From the NCBI GenBank assembly GCA_011316305.1, contig SAUG01000092.1, positions 206,015-270,014 on the forward strand: a stretch of DNA of 64,000 nucleotides, written 5' to 3'. A program made the position numbers and the translations under genes. This DNA comes from Rusavskia elegans. Taxonomy: Eukaryota; Ascomycota; Lecanoromycetes; Teloschistales; Teloschistaceae. The notes beneath the pieces are model-generated. The model saw nothing but the letters and a program-made list of their open reading frames with translations. It did no database searches and had not been told where the DNA came from. This document shows, piece after piece, positions 38,675 to 49,307 of the stretch (the stretch's first letter is position 1; each line of letters begins with the position of its first letter).

Positions 38675-39716
38675 AATCCAACGTCGATTAGAAAAAAGAT
38701 AATATTAATCGATTGTTCTATATTGGTTTGGTCTTTTACTCGTGGCTTTTCTAATATTTATAATATATACTGTCTTATATCTTGGAAAAAAGCTTGAGAT
38801 TATAAAAAGTCTATTATCGAAACGATACTAGATAATCTTACTATTTTCTCTCTATTTATTTCTCCGACGTTAGTCTTTACCGTCTGTCCGAACCTATTTC
38901 GTTACGCTTGTATATTATTTGACTCTAAATCGCTAGCGAAGTTATAGCTTTAAACTTTTTACCAAGCGTACTAAAAACAATAGAGCCTAATATAATAGAG
39001 AGTACAGTATGGAATTATATCGTTATAATAATCCTAACTACTACGAAAACTGTTATCTTTATTATTATACTGCCGAAGGAAACTATAATATCTAGAACGA
39101 AAAATTAATATTAATAGTCGTATACTATTGCCGAATTATTCCAAAAATTAAATAGCGAACTGAATAGAACAATAAAAATGATATCACGGTTTTAAAATCA
39201 AATAACAGACGCTGTTTATAAATCTATATAGTCCAGACCATTTATATTTCTAAATAATACGCGCGCGATAAGCGCTAAAATTACGTAACGCTATCTAAAA
39301 GGATTTAGTATTTATTTAAACAAATATAGCTCTCTTTTTAATATAGTAGATTTTTCTTCTATTTTTATTTCTATAGATTTCTAGATATAGTTAATCTATT
39401 ACTATATATTTTAATATCTATTTACTTTTAGTTATATACCCGGCATCGTATATTTCTATATCTAAACTATTTATTTAGTAATTTAAACGAATTTATTAAC
39501 CTATATACGGAAGAATCGATCTATAAAAAAAAGATTTACTACTATTTATTTATCTAAAACATAATCTATTCAGAAAAAAAGATTTACTATCGTCTATTAC
39601 TATATATAAAAGATCTTTTTATCTAAAATCTCTTTTTTTTATTTTAAAAAATAGTTTACTAAATATCTACTAGACTTTATAACGTCTATATAATATATCT
39701 AAATTTAGTATTTTTA
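38675..39716. other. Weakly RIP-mutated interval
   Basis: From about 38,640 to 39,260 CpA and TpG are clearly more frequent than in the flanks (for example GATTGTTCTATATTGGTTTGG and CTTGGAAAAAAGCTTGAGA), with no gene-like frame. It may be the original low-copy DNA into which the copia element jumped. The rest is ordinary AT-rich DNA. Confidence 0.5.
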
Positions 39717-39721
39717 TTATT

Positions 39722-39895
39722 AGGCGTCGTAGTCTAGTAGTAGGATATCTACTCTCTATTTTTTACTAATTTTCTAATTAACTCGATCGGAAATTTAATA
39801 GAAAACTAGAAGATCTCGTATTTAATTTATAGTAACGCTATTTCTTTTAGCTCTTTTTATACTATATATAATAAATAAACGTAAAGTTAAACTAG
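39722..39895 (+). mobile_element. tRNA-like-headed short element, copy R
   Basis: Inverted relative to copy L. It opens GGCGTCGTAGTCTAGTAGTA, with the A-box-like TAGTCTAGTAG, a T-arm-like region near 39,812-39,830 and AACGCT where the 3' acceptor side would be. Homology to copy L covers the head and about 60 bp of AT-rich body, then fades. Upstream sequences do not match, so the head marks the true 5' boundary. Confidence 0.5.
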
Positions 39896-39899
39896 TCCT

Positions 39900-42800
39900 A
39901 GCTGAAAACTGAAATCTATAGTTTATAATTATTAAATATAAAGTAATAAACTATCGTATCTAGAACCTAATTAATTTATCTAATAAAGTAAAATCTATTT
40001 GTTTAGAAAAACTAATAAAGCTAATCTATTTAAAGCTATAATCGAATTCTATAATTAAGAAAGTCATAATTCTAGAAGTATATATATATAAATAAAATAC
40101 AATTATAAAACTAATTATATATTATAGATTTATTAAATAGATTTATTTACTAAAATTATTAACTATATTTACGTTATAGTATTTATAGATAATATAGTCT
40201 TCTTTTAATATATTAAACTATATCTTTAGAATCTATTTCGAATTCTATAAACTCGACTCGTATCTATAGATTTAGTTCGTTTAATCGAGTTTAAATACTT
40301 TTAAAAAAAGCTCGTAATAAACCTAACCCCGAAATAAAATATTAAGGTATAGCTTAGTAAATATACCTAGATATATCTTTTCGCTAAATATATAGATATT
40401 GTAAAGATTAAAAATCTATAGTAAATACTCCGTGACTTTATTATAGCTATTAAAAAGATTATTTTAATTCTCGTTTAAATAGTAGAATTTAAAACTGATT
40501 CTAATTCTAATACTAAATAAAAAAATTTAATATTTTAACTTTATCGAATATTTCCGTAACTATACAAGACTTCAAGTTATTAAATAGTCTAGCGTAGTAT
40601 ATTTTGCTTTTTTTGCTTCCGAAAGAGATAAAAGTAAATTAGATAAATCTAAAAAGGATCTTTTTTTCCGAAACGATAATTTTAAACTATTTAAATATTT
40701 CAATAGATTAAAGTACTAGTTTACGAACCAATATTATCTATATAATAACTATCTAATAATATAAATAGACTAGATATTTAATTAAACTATAACGAAAAAG
40801 ATTAAAAATAGATGAGATAGAAACTTAGTATTTAAAAAAAAGATCGATAAAACTATTAAATATATAAAAAAAATAGAAACTAATAATAGTATTTAAAAAA
40901 AAAGATAATAAAAAAAAAAGTAAAAAAAAAAAGAAACGCTAGCGTAATTACTTTATTTCTAGATAGTTTTATCGTTTTTCTAGATACTTTTACCGTAATT
41001 TCCTATCTAGAATCTTTATAAATCTTTAACAGAAGCTCTTTAACAATTATTATTAATAAGATAATAATATATCGATTTTTTAGAAAAAGCGATTATATAT
41101 ATATATTTCTAAATATCGGCGATCTAATTCTAAAACTAGATAAATATTTTATATATACTAGAAACTTCTTTACTATAAACTATATTATTAATATTAGCTT
41201 TCTATATCGTTTAATATGAAATATCTAAACTATAGTATATATTTCTAATAATAGAGTTTCTTCTATCATTATATCCTTTATTAAAAATAGTTATTACTAA
41301 TCTATCGCTACTACGTCGGCGGCCCGTTATATTCGGAAATAATTTTAATATATAAAATATATCGCGCCTGTTCTAGAATAGTAGAAAGTACATTCTATTA
41401 TTATTAGAACTTTTAAATTCTATTAAAACTTTTCTAACCCATCCAGTAATATATTTTAATATAATATAATTAATTTAAACCCGTTTTATAAATAGTAGTT
41501 TGCTACTAGATTACTAGCTAGTAAAATTTAGCTTCCGTTAAAGTATAGATAATATTATCTAGATTTAAAGATTTATTTCTTTATAATCCGGTAGTCTAGA
41601 TAGCGGATTAGCTAGATTAGTCTTTTCTAGATAATAGAAAGTATCGAAATCTATAATAGCTAATTTAATAATCTAGCGATATTATTAAATATTAAATTCT
41701 TTAATTTTTATAAAATTTAAAAAAATATTATAATCTATCTAGATCTATACTATATACTTCGCGCCTTCGAAATAATATTTTTATTATTTAAAAATATTAA
41801 TAATAGTAAATAGTTCGGTATTATATATTTTATAATTATATTCGGTAGAAAATATCTTCTTTAACTAGAGTATAACTAAATACTAGTAACTATTTATATT
41901 AAATTAAACTATAATTCTAGCTAATTTAATTCTAGAAATATTAAATTTAATACGGATTTTCTTTTCCGGATCGAAATAATATAATATTTCGGCGATATTA
42001 AAAACGCGTTTTAGTTTTTTAAAAGCTTTTTAAATTCTAATAATCTAGCGAAATAGTTTCGACTTCTTTCTACTAACGCTTCTAATAAGTAAACTAATTA
42101 GAAGTACTATAATACGGAAATACTAGTAAATAAAACGCCGATAGAAATTAATAAACTTTAAAAAAAATCTATACCTCCCGGTAAATCTTTAAAACTAGCT
42201 ATTTTTTAATAGTCGCTATTCGTTCCGGGTCTATCGATATATCTTTTATAAAGATAATAAAGTTTAAAAACTCTATACTTTTAACGTTAAAAGTATACTT
42301 TTTAAAATTAAAATATAACTATATATTCCGAAATTTAAAAGTAATCTATCGGATATAATTTTAATATTTTTCTTTCGAATTAAAAAAGATTAGAATATTA
42401 TCTAGATAGATTATATAATAAATATTAACTAACTTTTCGAAAATCTGATTAATATAAGCCTAGAATATTATAGATATATTAGTAAGATCGAAAGATATAA
42501 TAAAATATTTAAAATATTTATATTTTATATAAAACGCGATTTTCTATTTATTATTTTTTTAATCCAAATTTAATAGTAGATATTTTTAATATTATATTTA
42601 GAAAAGTACTTTACTTCTAATAATCTATCTAGAATTCTAGAAATAAAAAGTAAAAGATAATAGTTTTTAATTATTATCTTATTGTTGCCTCTATAGTCGA
42701 TATATATATAAAAACTACTGATTTTCTTCGGTATAAAAAAGATTAGAACATTTATAGAAAATATTAAATAACGAATCTAGTACTTTTTTAAAACGTTATC

Positions 42801-43232
42801 TATATAATTCTATAGTTCATCGAACGCGCGCTTAAATAGGCTATAAATTAGGCTATATAGCGGATTTTATCTATCTAGTTTAATTATATAATCGGTATTT
42901 CTAAAAGATAGTAGAAAGTCTACTAGATATATATTATAAACCTCGATTTCCTTAAAATTTTAAGAAAAAAAAAAGATTAAATACTGTTTTTCTAATAAAG
43001 AAAATAGCTAGGCTTCTAATAATATAAGGAAATTATAGAATTCTAGAATATTCTAGTTTTTATTTTATTCAGAAACTGGTATATATATAATATAAAGTAG
43101 ATATTTATCTAGATAAACTATAGTTTTAAAAATTTTCTTTTTTTTTTTATAGATATACAATATTACTATTTTAATAGTAAAACTTTGTTCTATAAAACGC
43201 GATAATAAAACTAATATAAAAAATTAATAAAA
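39900..43232 (-). mobile_element. Gypsy pol relic (element C)
   Basis: Minus-strand relic attached to the LTR at 43,233. Reverse transcriptase is clear at about 42,320-42,830: IPKKISSFYIYIDYRGNNKI (family VPKKDGSLRLCVDYRGLNKI), then FSKYNIKNIYYQI (FSKLDLKDAYHQI), and IYLDNILIFF near 42,385-42,420. Parts of RNase H and integrase should lie to the left, but I could not delimit them. No left-hand LTR was found, so the 3' end is missing or too decayed. An A-rich tract occurs at 40,896-40,936. Confidence 0.8.
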
Positions 43233-43635
43233 TATATTATCTCTTTCGTTTAAAAGGCGTTACGTTCGAGTCTAGCTATAGCCGTAGACGTAGTCCGAAC
43301 TACTAAATAGTAAAGGAATCCTAGCGTAGATTATTAAAACTAGTTCTATATAGCTATTGGAATAAAGCTATAATACTACGAAATACCTTCGTTATAAAGA
43401 TAATTAAAAGGAATAGAGCTAAATATATTTAATAATTATATTAATAACTAATTAAAAAAGCTATCTAATAGATATAAAAAACGATATATATAGTAAAAAG
43501 GCCGATTTATCCGACAGAGCCGATCTACTAAATAGAGGCGATCCTATAGCTCTAGCGGCTCTAACTAGACTAAGCTATTAGTCCGCTTGTCTAAATAATA
43601 AATGTAAATATTCCTATAAAATCTTAGACGTAATA
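43233..43635 (-). repeat. LTR of gypsy family 2 (5' LTR of element C)
   Basis: 403 bp, equal in length to the LTR at 22,876. It has GGCGTTACGTTCGAGTCTAG near the left end and GACGTAATA at the right end. On the minus strand it lies upstream of the pol relic. Confidence 0.8.
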
Positions 43636-44169
43636 TTTATAGAATATATCAATATTAAAAATTAATTTTCTAAACGAAAGTATTGAACGTCGCTATAAAT
43701 ATAGATTATTAATTTTAATTTATCTATATACGTTATATCAACGCGACAGTTTTTAATTTTTATAGATAAAAACGGAATTAGTTATTTAATTATTTTAAAG
43801 ATTTTTTCTCGAACGGCTTTATAATATTATATATCGCTATTAATAATCTAATCTAATTTCTTGAATATAATTTTAGATAAAAATATTATTACCGTAAACA
43901 ACGTTTTCGAAATATTATTATTAGCTAAAACGACCGTTTAAAAAAATTGAATCGAAGATTTAACTTCGACAATAATAAAAACTATTAATATAAAAACTTT
44001 TTTTTTTTCGAAATATTATCTTTAAAAAGAATAATATATTTTTTAAATTAATTTAATTTTTTAAATATAGATAGCGTTTTTATAACTTTGAATATTATAA
44101 ATCTAATTTTATATTTTAATATATATTTTTTTAAAATAGTTCGAATAGTTAAACGGCAACGCTAAAGAT

Positions 44170-44623
44170 TAGACTGGCCGTCGGATCGGATTTCGAATTC
44201 GGATTAGCTAATCCGACCCGACCCGAATCGGATTAGATTAAAATATAACTCGACCCGACCGGGTTTCGAATTCTAAATTATAATTTAATCCGAATTACTA
44301 AAACAACTAAGCTCTAATAAAAAAGTATAAAGTTAGTATAACTTTTATATAAATTTACAAAAAAATTCTAGTTAATTAACTACGCTAGCTAGAGAGTCTA
44401 TAGTAGGACTAAATATATTACCTCGATATATTATCTTTATTAAAATATTAAAATAATAATATATTAAATATATAATTTCATCGGATCGTATCCGGATTAG
44501 ATTACTAAATAATTCGACCCGGATTTAACCCGCTAAAATTTAGGTCGGGTCCAGATCGGGTTATTAAAATCGAATCGGGTATCCGACGGTTCGACGGAAA
44601 CTCGATTCGAAACGGCCAATCTA
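44170..44623. mobile_element. hAT-like MITE, copy 4
   Basis: 454 bp from TAGACTGGCCGTCGG to GGCCAATCTA. It is flanked by CTAAAGAT (44,162-44,169) and TTAAAGAT (44,624-44,631), an 8-bp target duplication with one C/T difference. It shares the core phrases AAGCTCTAATAAAAAAGTATAA and TACGCTAGCTAGA with copy 1. Confidence 0.85.
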
Positions 44624-45599
44624 TTAAAGATTTCGAAATTAATTTATTTAAAAATTTTATTTTTATAATAATCGGTTTATTTCTAACGATTAGTATTCTA
44701 TAGATTTTGCTAGTTCGTCTAGAATTATTAGCTAGATAGTTTCTTTCGATTTCGGCAAATTTTATTATTTTTTAAAAACAAATATAAAAGATTAAAAATA
44801 ATCTGGAAATTCTAATATTCTTACTAGCGTATATAATTAACTTGAAACTATTAAGAAATATATATAGAATAGCTATAAAGCAAACTTCGTAGATTTTTTT
44901 TAGAAAAAAACTAAAATGTTTCTATATATTTAAAAGTTCTTTTTTTAGTAATAGAGAGTTCTAACTATTTTATAATACTATTAAAAAGAAAATATCGTTT
45001 AATATTAATCGATTATTTTATTACAGTAACTTTTATTACAGTATTAGTAAATTTAGGAAAAAAATTCGGGTTTGAAATAGATTTCGCGAGCGGATCTAAT
45101 ACTTTCGATTTTATTAGCTAGAAAATCGTTAATTAATTTTTAGATATTAATTTAAACTAGTAGATTATTATATCGTCTAAATAATTTTCGTTAGTATTAT
45201 TATTTATTTTATCTTCAATCAATAATAGCTATATTCGTAAATATAATAGATATTCTAGTAAAAATTTACTCGGTATTTTTTTAGATAACGTTTATAATCT
45301 CTTTAGACTAATCTCTCCAGTTTTCTAATATTTTAAACTTCGAAAGATTATTATAATAGTTTCTACTATCGTAAACTCTATCTATATAAGTTTATACTAA
45401 ATAATAGTTTTTATTTATTTTAGTTTCTATCGTAACAGATTAGATTTTGATTATATTAGCTAGAATTTATTATTGGTATGAAAAATCTGATTATTATTAC
45501 TTCGAGAAGTCTAAAATATCTAATATTAGAAAAATAATAACATCTTCTATAGTAGCGACGTTATATACTGATCGATATATTTCAGCTATATTATATAAC

Positions 45600-46006
45600 T
45601 AAACTAGCTATTTCGAGTCGAATTTCCGTCGAATTCTATAATCCGACCCGATTTTTTAGCGAGTCGAACCGGATTAACTCGCTAAACGGTCGAACTCGAA
45701 TCGAATCCGAAAATCCGACGAAAACTCGCTAAATCTTTATTAATTAATAAATATTATCTATATATTGATTTTCTAATTAATATATTTGTAATATATTTAG
45801 ATAATATATTTAGTTCAACTAGAATCGTTCTAGCTATTATAGTAAATTAATTAGAATTTTTTAAAAAAATGGTTTTAATAATGATATTATAGTGATACTA
45901 GTTATATAGATTTAGCGATTTTAGCAAATTAAATCCGAATTTCTAGATTCTATCCGGACCCGATTCGGATTGAATCTTCGAAATCTTTAACCCGACGGCC
46001 AGTCTA
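45600..46006. mobile_element. hAT-like MITE, copy 5
   Basis: 407 bp, from TAAACTAGCTATTTCG (RIP-altered TAGACTGGC) to GACGGCCAGTCTA. It has identical 8-bp flanks TATATAAC at 45,592-45,599 and 46,007-46,014. The orientation of its core is opposite to copies 1 and 4. Confidence 0.85.
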
Positions 46007-46066
46007 TATATAACAGAGTAAAACGTATTAAAACTTCTTTAGAAATAATTCGATTATAGAAATCAC

Positions 46067-46198
46067 TAGACTAGCCGTTCTATCGGGTTTCGAATCCAAG
46101 ATTGTATCTCGAATACTAACTATAACAAGTAATTTAGCCGCGTTAACCTCGTTTACCGCGTTTTCGAGTCGCCACTTTGGACCGAAACGGCTAGTCTA
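46067..46198. mobile_element. Minimal 132-bp hAT-like MITE, copy 6
   Basis: It runs from TAGACTAGCCGTTC to GAAACGGCTAGTCTA with perfect 8-bp flanks GAAATCAC at 46,059-46,066 and 46,199-46,206. It lacks the family's long core. The inside keeps CpA and TpG (CCAAGATTGTATC, GCCACTTTGG), so it is only lightly RIP-mutated, fitting its small size. Confidence 0.85.
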
Positions 46199-46206
46199 GA
46201 AATCAC

Positions 46207-48174
46207 GTTATAAAAGTTCGTTTTTTGAATATAATTTATATTTAGTAATAGTACTAGATTGTTTAACGTCTTTTATACGTTCGAAAATTCTCGCTTTATA
46301 GATAGAAAGATCTTTTCGTATTAGATAAACTAAGGCGGTCAATTTACGATAATTAACTCGAGACTATTAAAAATTATAAATTTAATTCAATAAAAATATA
46401 GTAGATTTATCTTTATTTACGATTTTATACTAGAAATTTATCTAATTATTTACCGTCGTTTCTATTAAAATTTTTGGAAAGACTATTTCTTTAGAAAATT
46501 TTAGCTTTTACTAATTTTTTTAACGTTTTTCTAATTATTATATTCGTTTTAAAAGATAGATTACAGTATTTCTAAACGAAAACTAAGTATTTATATTTTA
46601 TAATTTCGAGTTTTAATAAATCAGAAACCTTAGATTCTAACTATTTTACTATTTGATAGATTAATATCGATTATACGAATTCTATTAAATTAAAGGTTTT
46701 AAATAGAATTTATACGGGTTATACGAACCTTACGGGTTTTACTAGACTAGAAATTCTATTTCTTTAGTACTTTTTCGGCTATTTCGTAGACGAAGGTTTC
46801 TATATAGATATTTCGTTATTAGAAGAAATTATCATATTATTTAGATAGCGAGATATTTTCTATATTACTATCTAACGTATAGTAATAAAGATGACGTATT
46901 TTAAATAGACTAAATAAAATATACAATCTATTATCAAAGTAAATTTATTATAGAAAATATCAATTAGATTTTATATTTAACTAATTCACAAAGTCTATTT
47001 AATAGAAAATCTATATAGAACGCCAAGCTACCAAAAACTAGAGTTCGTATAATTATCGACTAAATACCGGGCTTGATACGTATTTATAATAGAATTAACA
47101 AAAAAAATCTTTTCCGTAATCTATACGTTTGGATAATTCTAGTTTCAACTCTCGTAGCCTTGTCGTCTATTTCTATAATATTATATAGAAGAGCTTGATT
47201 CAAATATATAATACTCGTTGCTTTAATTATAGAATTATATTAATAAATCCGGACCTCGGCGGTTCGATTTTCTTTTAGAATAGAGTTCGGCAATTTGCAG
47301 GTCCAATAGTAAATTCTTCCACGTTACGAATTATACTATATTAAGATTAATTCTAGAAGAAAAGGATTTAACTACGAATATAATATAATTTATTTTCTTT
47401 TAGAAGTTTTTACAAATTTGAATCTTAGAGATAGATTTTTTAATTAGTCTATTTATATTACTATACCGTTTATTTAACAGTTAGCGTTAACTTCGTTTAA
47501 TCTACTATATAAAATCTACGCCGCTATATTCTTCCGAAAATTTCAGCTTTTTAATAGTACTATAATAAAAATAACTTCTAGTATTCTTCGAACCTTCTAT
47601 CCCGCTATATTATAAAATAAAAACGTCGGCTATCTAAGAAATAGTATATAGCTTCGGACTATACTAAAGATTTCTTTATATTTTATAAAAAGTTTTCTAT
47701 TTCTATATAATTCGATATCGTTAATAGTATTATTATTTCTTTTAGTTAAAACCTTCTAGCGCGGCTACCTATCGGTTTCCTAAAAATCGACTTCGAAATA
47801 TATTTTAATTATACGATATACTATTAGTAGAATCTAGATTAATAACTATATTACTAGAATATCGCCTCTTCTAATAAAATATTTTCGATTCGAAATAAAG
47901 ATTATATCGCCGCGATTAAAAGTAAAAGCTATAGTTTCGGAGCTAATAATTGAAATAGACGCTAGAAAATCGTATAAAATCGAAAGCAATTTCTAGTCTA
48001 TAAAAGTAGTTAAAATTAATAGTATAATCGGTAAAATTTTAGGCGAAAGACGGCGTATATTGTCGAATAAATTTGCTATTATTGCGAGAGAATTTATATC
48101 ATCGATACTCAGCTTCAGCTTTATAAATTTTCAATACGGTGCTGGCGATTGTATTATATAAACCTAGATTGGCC
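46207..48174. other. Unassigned AT-rich DNA, partly weakly RIPed
   Basis: No gene is recognised. At about 46,950-47,330 CpA and TpG are somewhat more frequent than in neighbouring DNA. The minus strand near 46,570-46,860 stays open except for RIP-type stops but matches no family I know. Confidence 0.5.
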
Positions 48175-48937
48175 GTCGGATTAAAGATTTCGAAGATTCG
48201 ATCCGACGGATTTTCGGATTAGAGTTTATAATCTAATTCGATTTAAATAATCCGTTAAAATTATAAAACTTATATAACTATAATATAATTATTATATCAA
48301 TTCTATTAAAAGAGTAATAATGAATTAAATATACTAGATTTTAGATTTCTAACTGGATAGAATATATTTAGACTGGCTACTTCAGGTCGGATTCCCGTCG
48401 AATTCTATAACCCGACCCGATTTTTTAACGAGTCGAACCGGTTCGACCCGCTAAGCCTTCTATATATAGTATTATTTTATATATATTAAAATATTAAATT
48501 TATATTATATATAATATATTAAACTAATATATTTATATTTACTAAAATCTTTCTAGCTAGCGTAGTTAATTAGTTAGTATTTTTTTAAATAAATCGGTAT
48601 AATTTTTATACTAGAATTATATTTTTATTCTAGAACTTGGCGCTAAAATATTATTTTAGCGGGTCGGGTCGGGTTAGTTAACTTAGATTCGAAACCCGGC
48701 CGGATCGGATTACGTTTTCGTCTGATCCGATTCGGATCGGGTCGGATTAGCTAATCCGGATTCGAAATCCGACCCGACGGCCAGTCTAAATATATTATCT
48801 TAATATATTATCTAGAATAAAAATAAAATATATAAATATATAAATTATTATATTATATTTAGAAGATTTAATAGATATCCGGGTTCGATTCGGATTATAG
48901 AATTCGACGGGAATCCGATTCGAATTAGCCAGTTACA
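48175..48937. mobile_element. hAT-like MITE, copy 7 (host of a nested copy)
   Basis: The left terminus TAGATTGGCCGTCGG and right terminus GAATTAGCCAGTTA belong to the same family. The element is interrupted at 48,369-48,788 by another copy; without it the length would be about 340 bp. No clear 8-bp outer duplication was found. Confidence 0.7.
48369..48788. mobile_element. hAT-like MITE, copy 8 (nested)
   Basis: 420 bp from TAGACTGGCTACTTC to GACGGCCAGTCTA with identical 8-bp flanks AATATATT at 48,361-48,368 and 48,789-48,796. Subterminal repeats of GGTCGGGTCGG type are strong here (48,658-48,780). Confidence 0.9.
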
Positions 48938-48940
48938 GTA

Positions 48941-49307
48941 AATCTATACAAGTTTTTCAAATATCTATTCAAATTAGATTTTATATAGAATTCCTGATTT
49001 AGTCCAATTTAAAATTTATAGTTATAAACCCGGAAGTCGCTAGTTTCCGTAGTACTAAATTATTGCTAAATATCGTTAAAAAACTGACCGTTTAATTATA
49101 TCTAAACGCTACTATCTAATTTAAATCTCTAGTCTTATATACTATAAAGTCTGCTACGTCTTTAATAGAGAAGATTACTAGCGGAATCTAGTTTTACGTT
49201 TCGGCTATTAAACTAAAGAGGTATATAAATCTATTCAAATACTTTCAATATTTATCCAAATTAGATTCTATATAGAATTTTCGTTTTGGTCCAATTTGAA
49301 ATTTATA
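48941..49307. repeat. Pair of 80-bp direct repeats
   Basis: 48,941-49,020 and 49,228-49,307 are both 80 bp, with shared AAATTAGATT.TATATAGAATT and TCCAATTT.AAATTTATA, roughly 80 percent alike. About 207 bp separate them. They may be the remains of a short repeat-bounded element or a tandem duplication. Confidence 0.6.
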
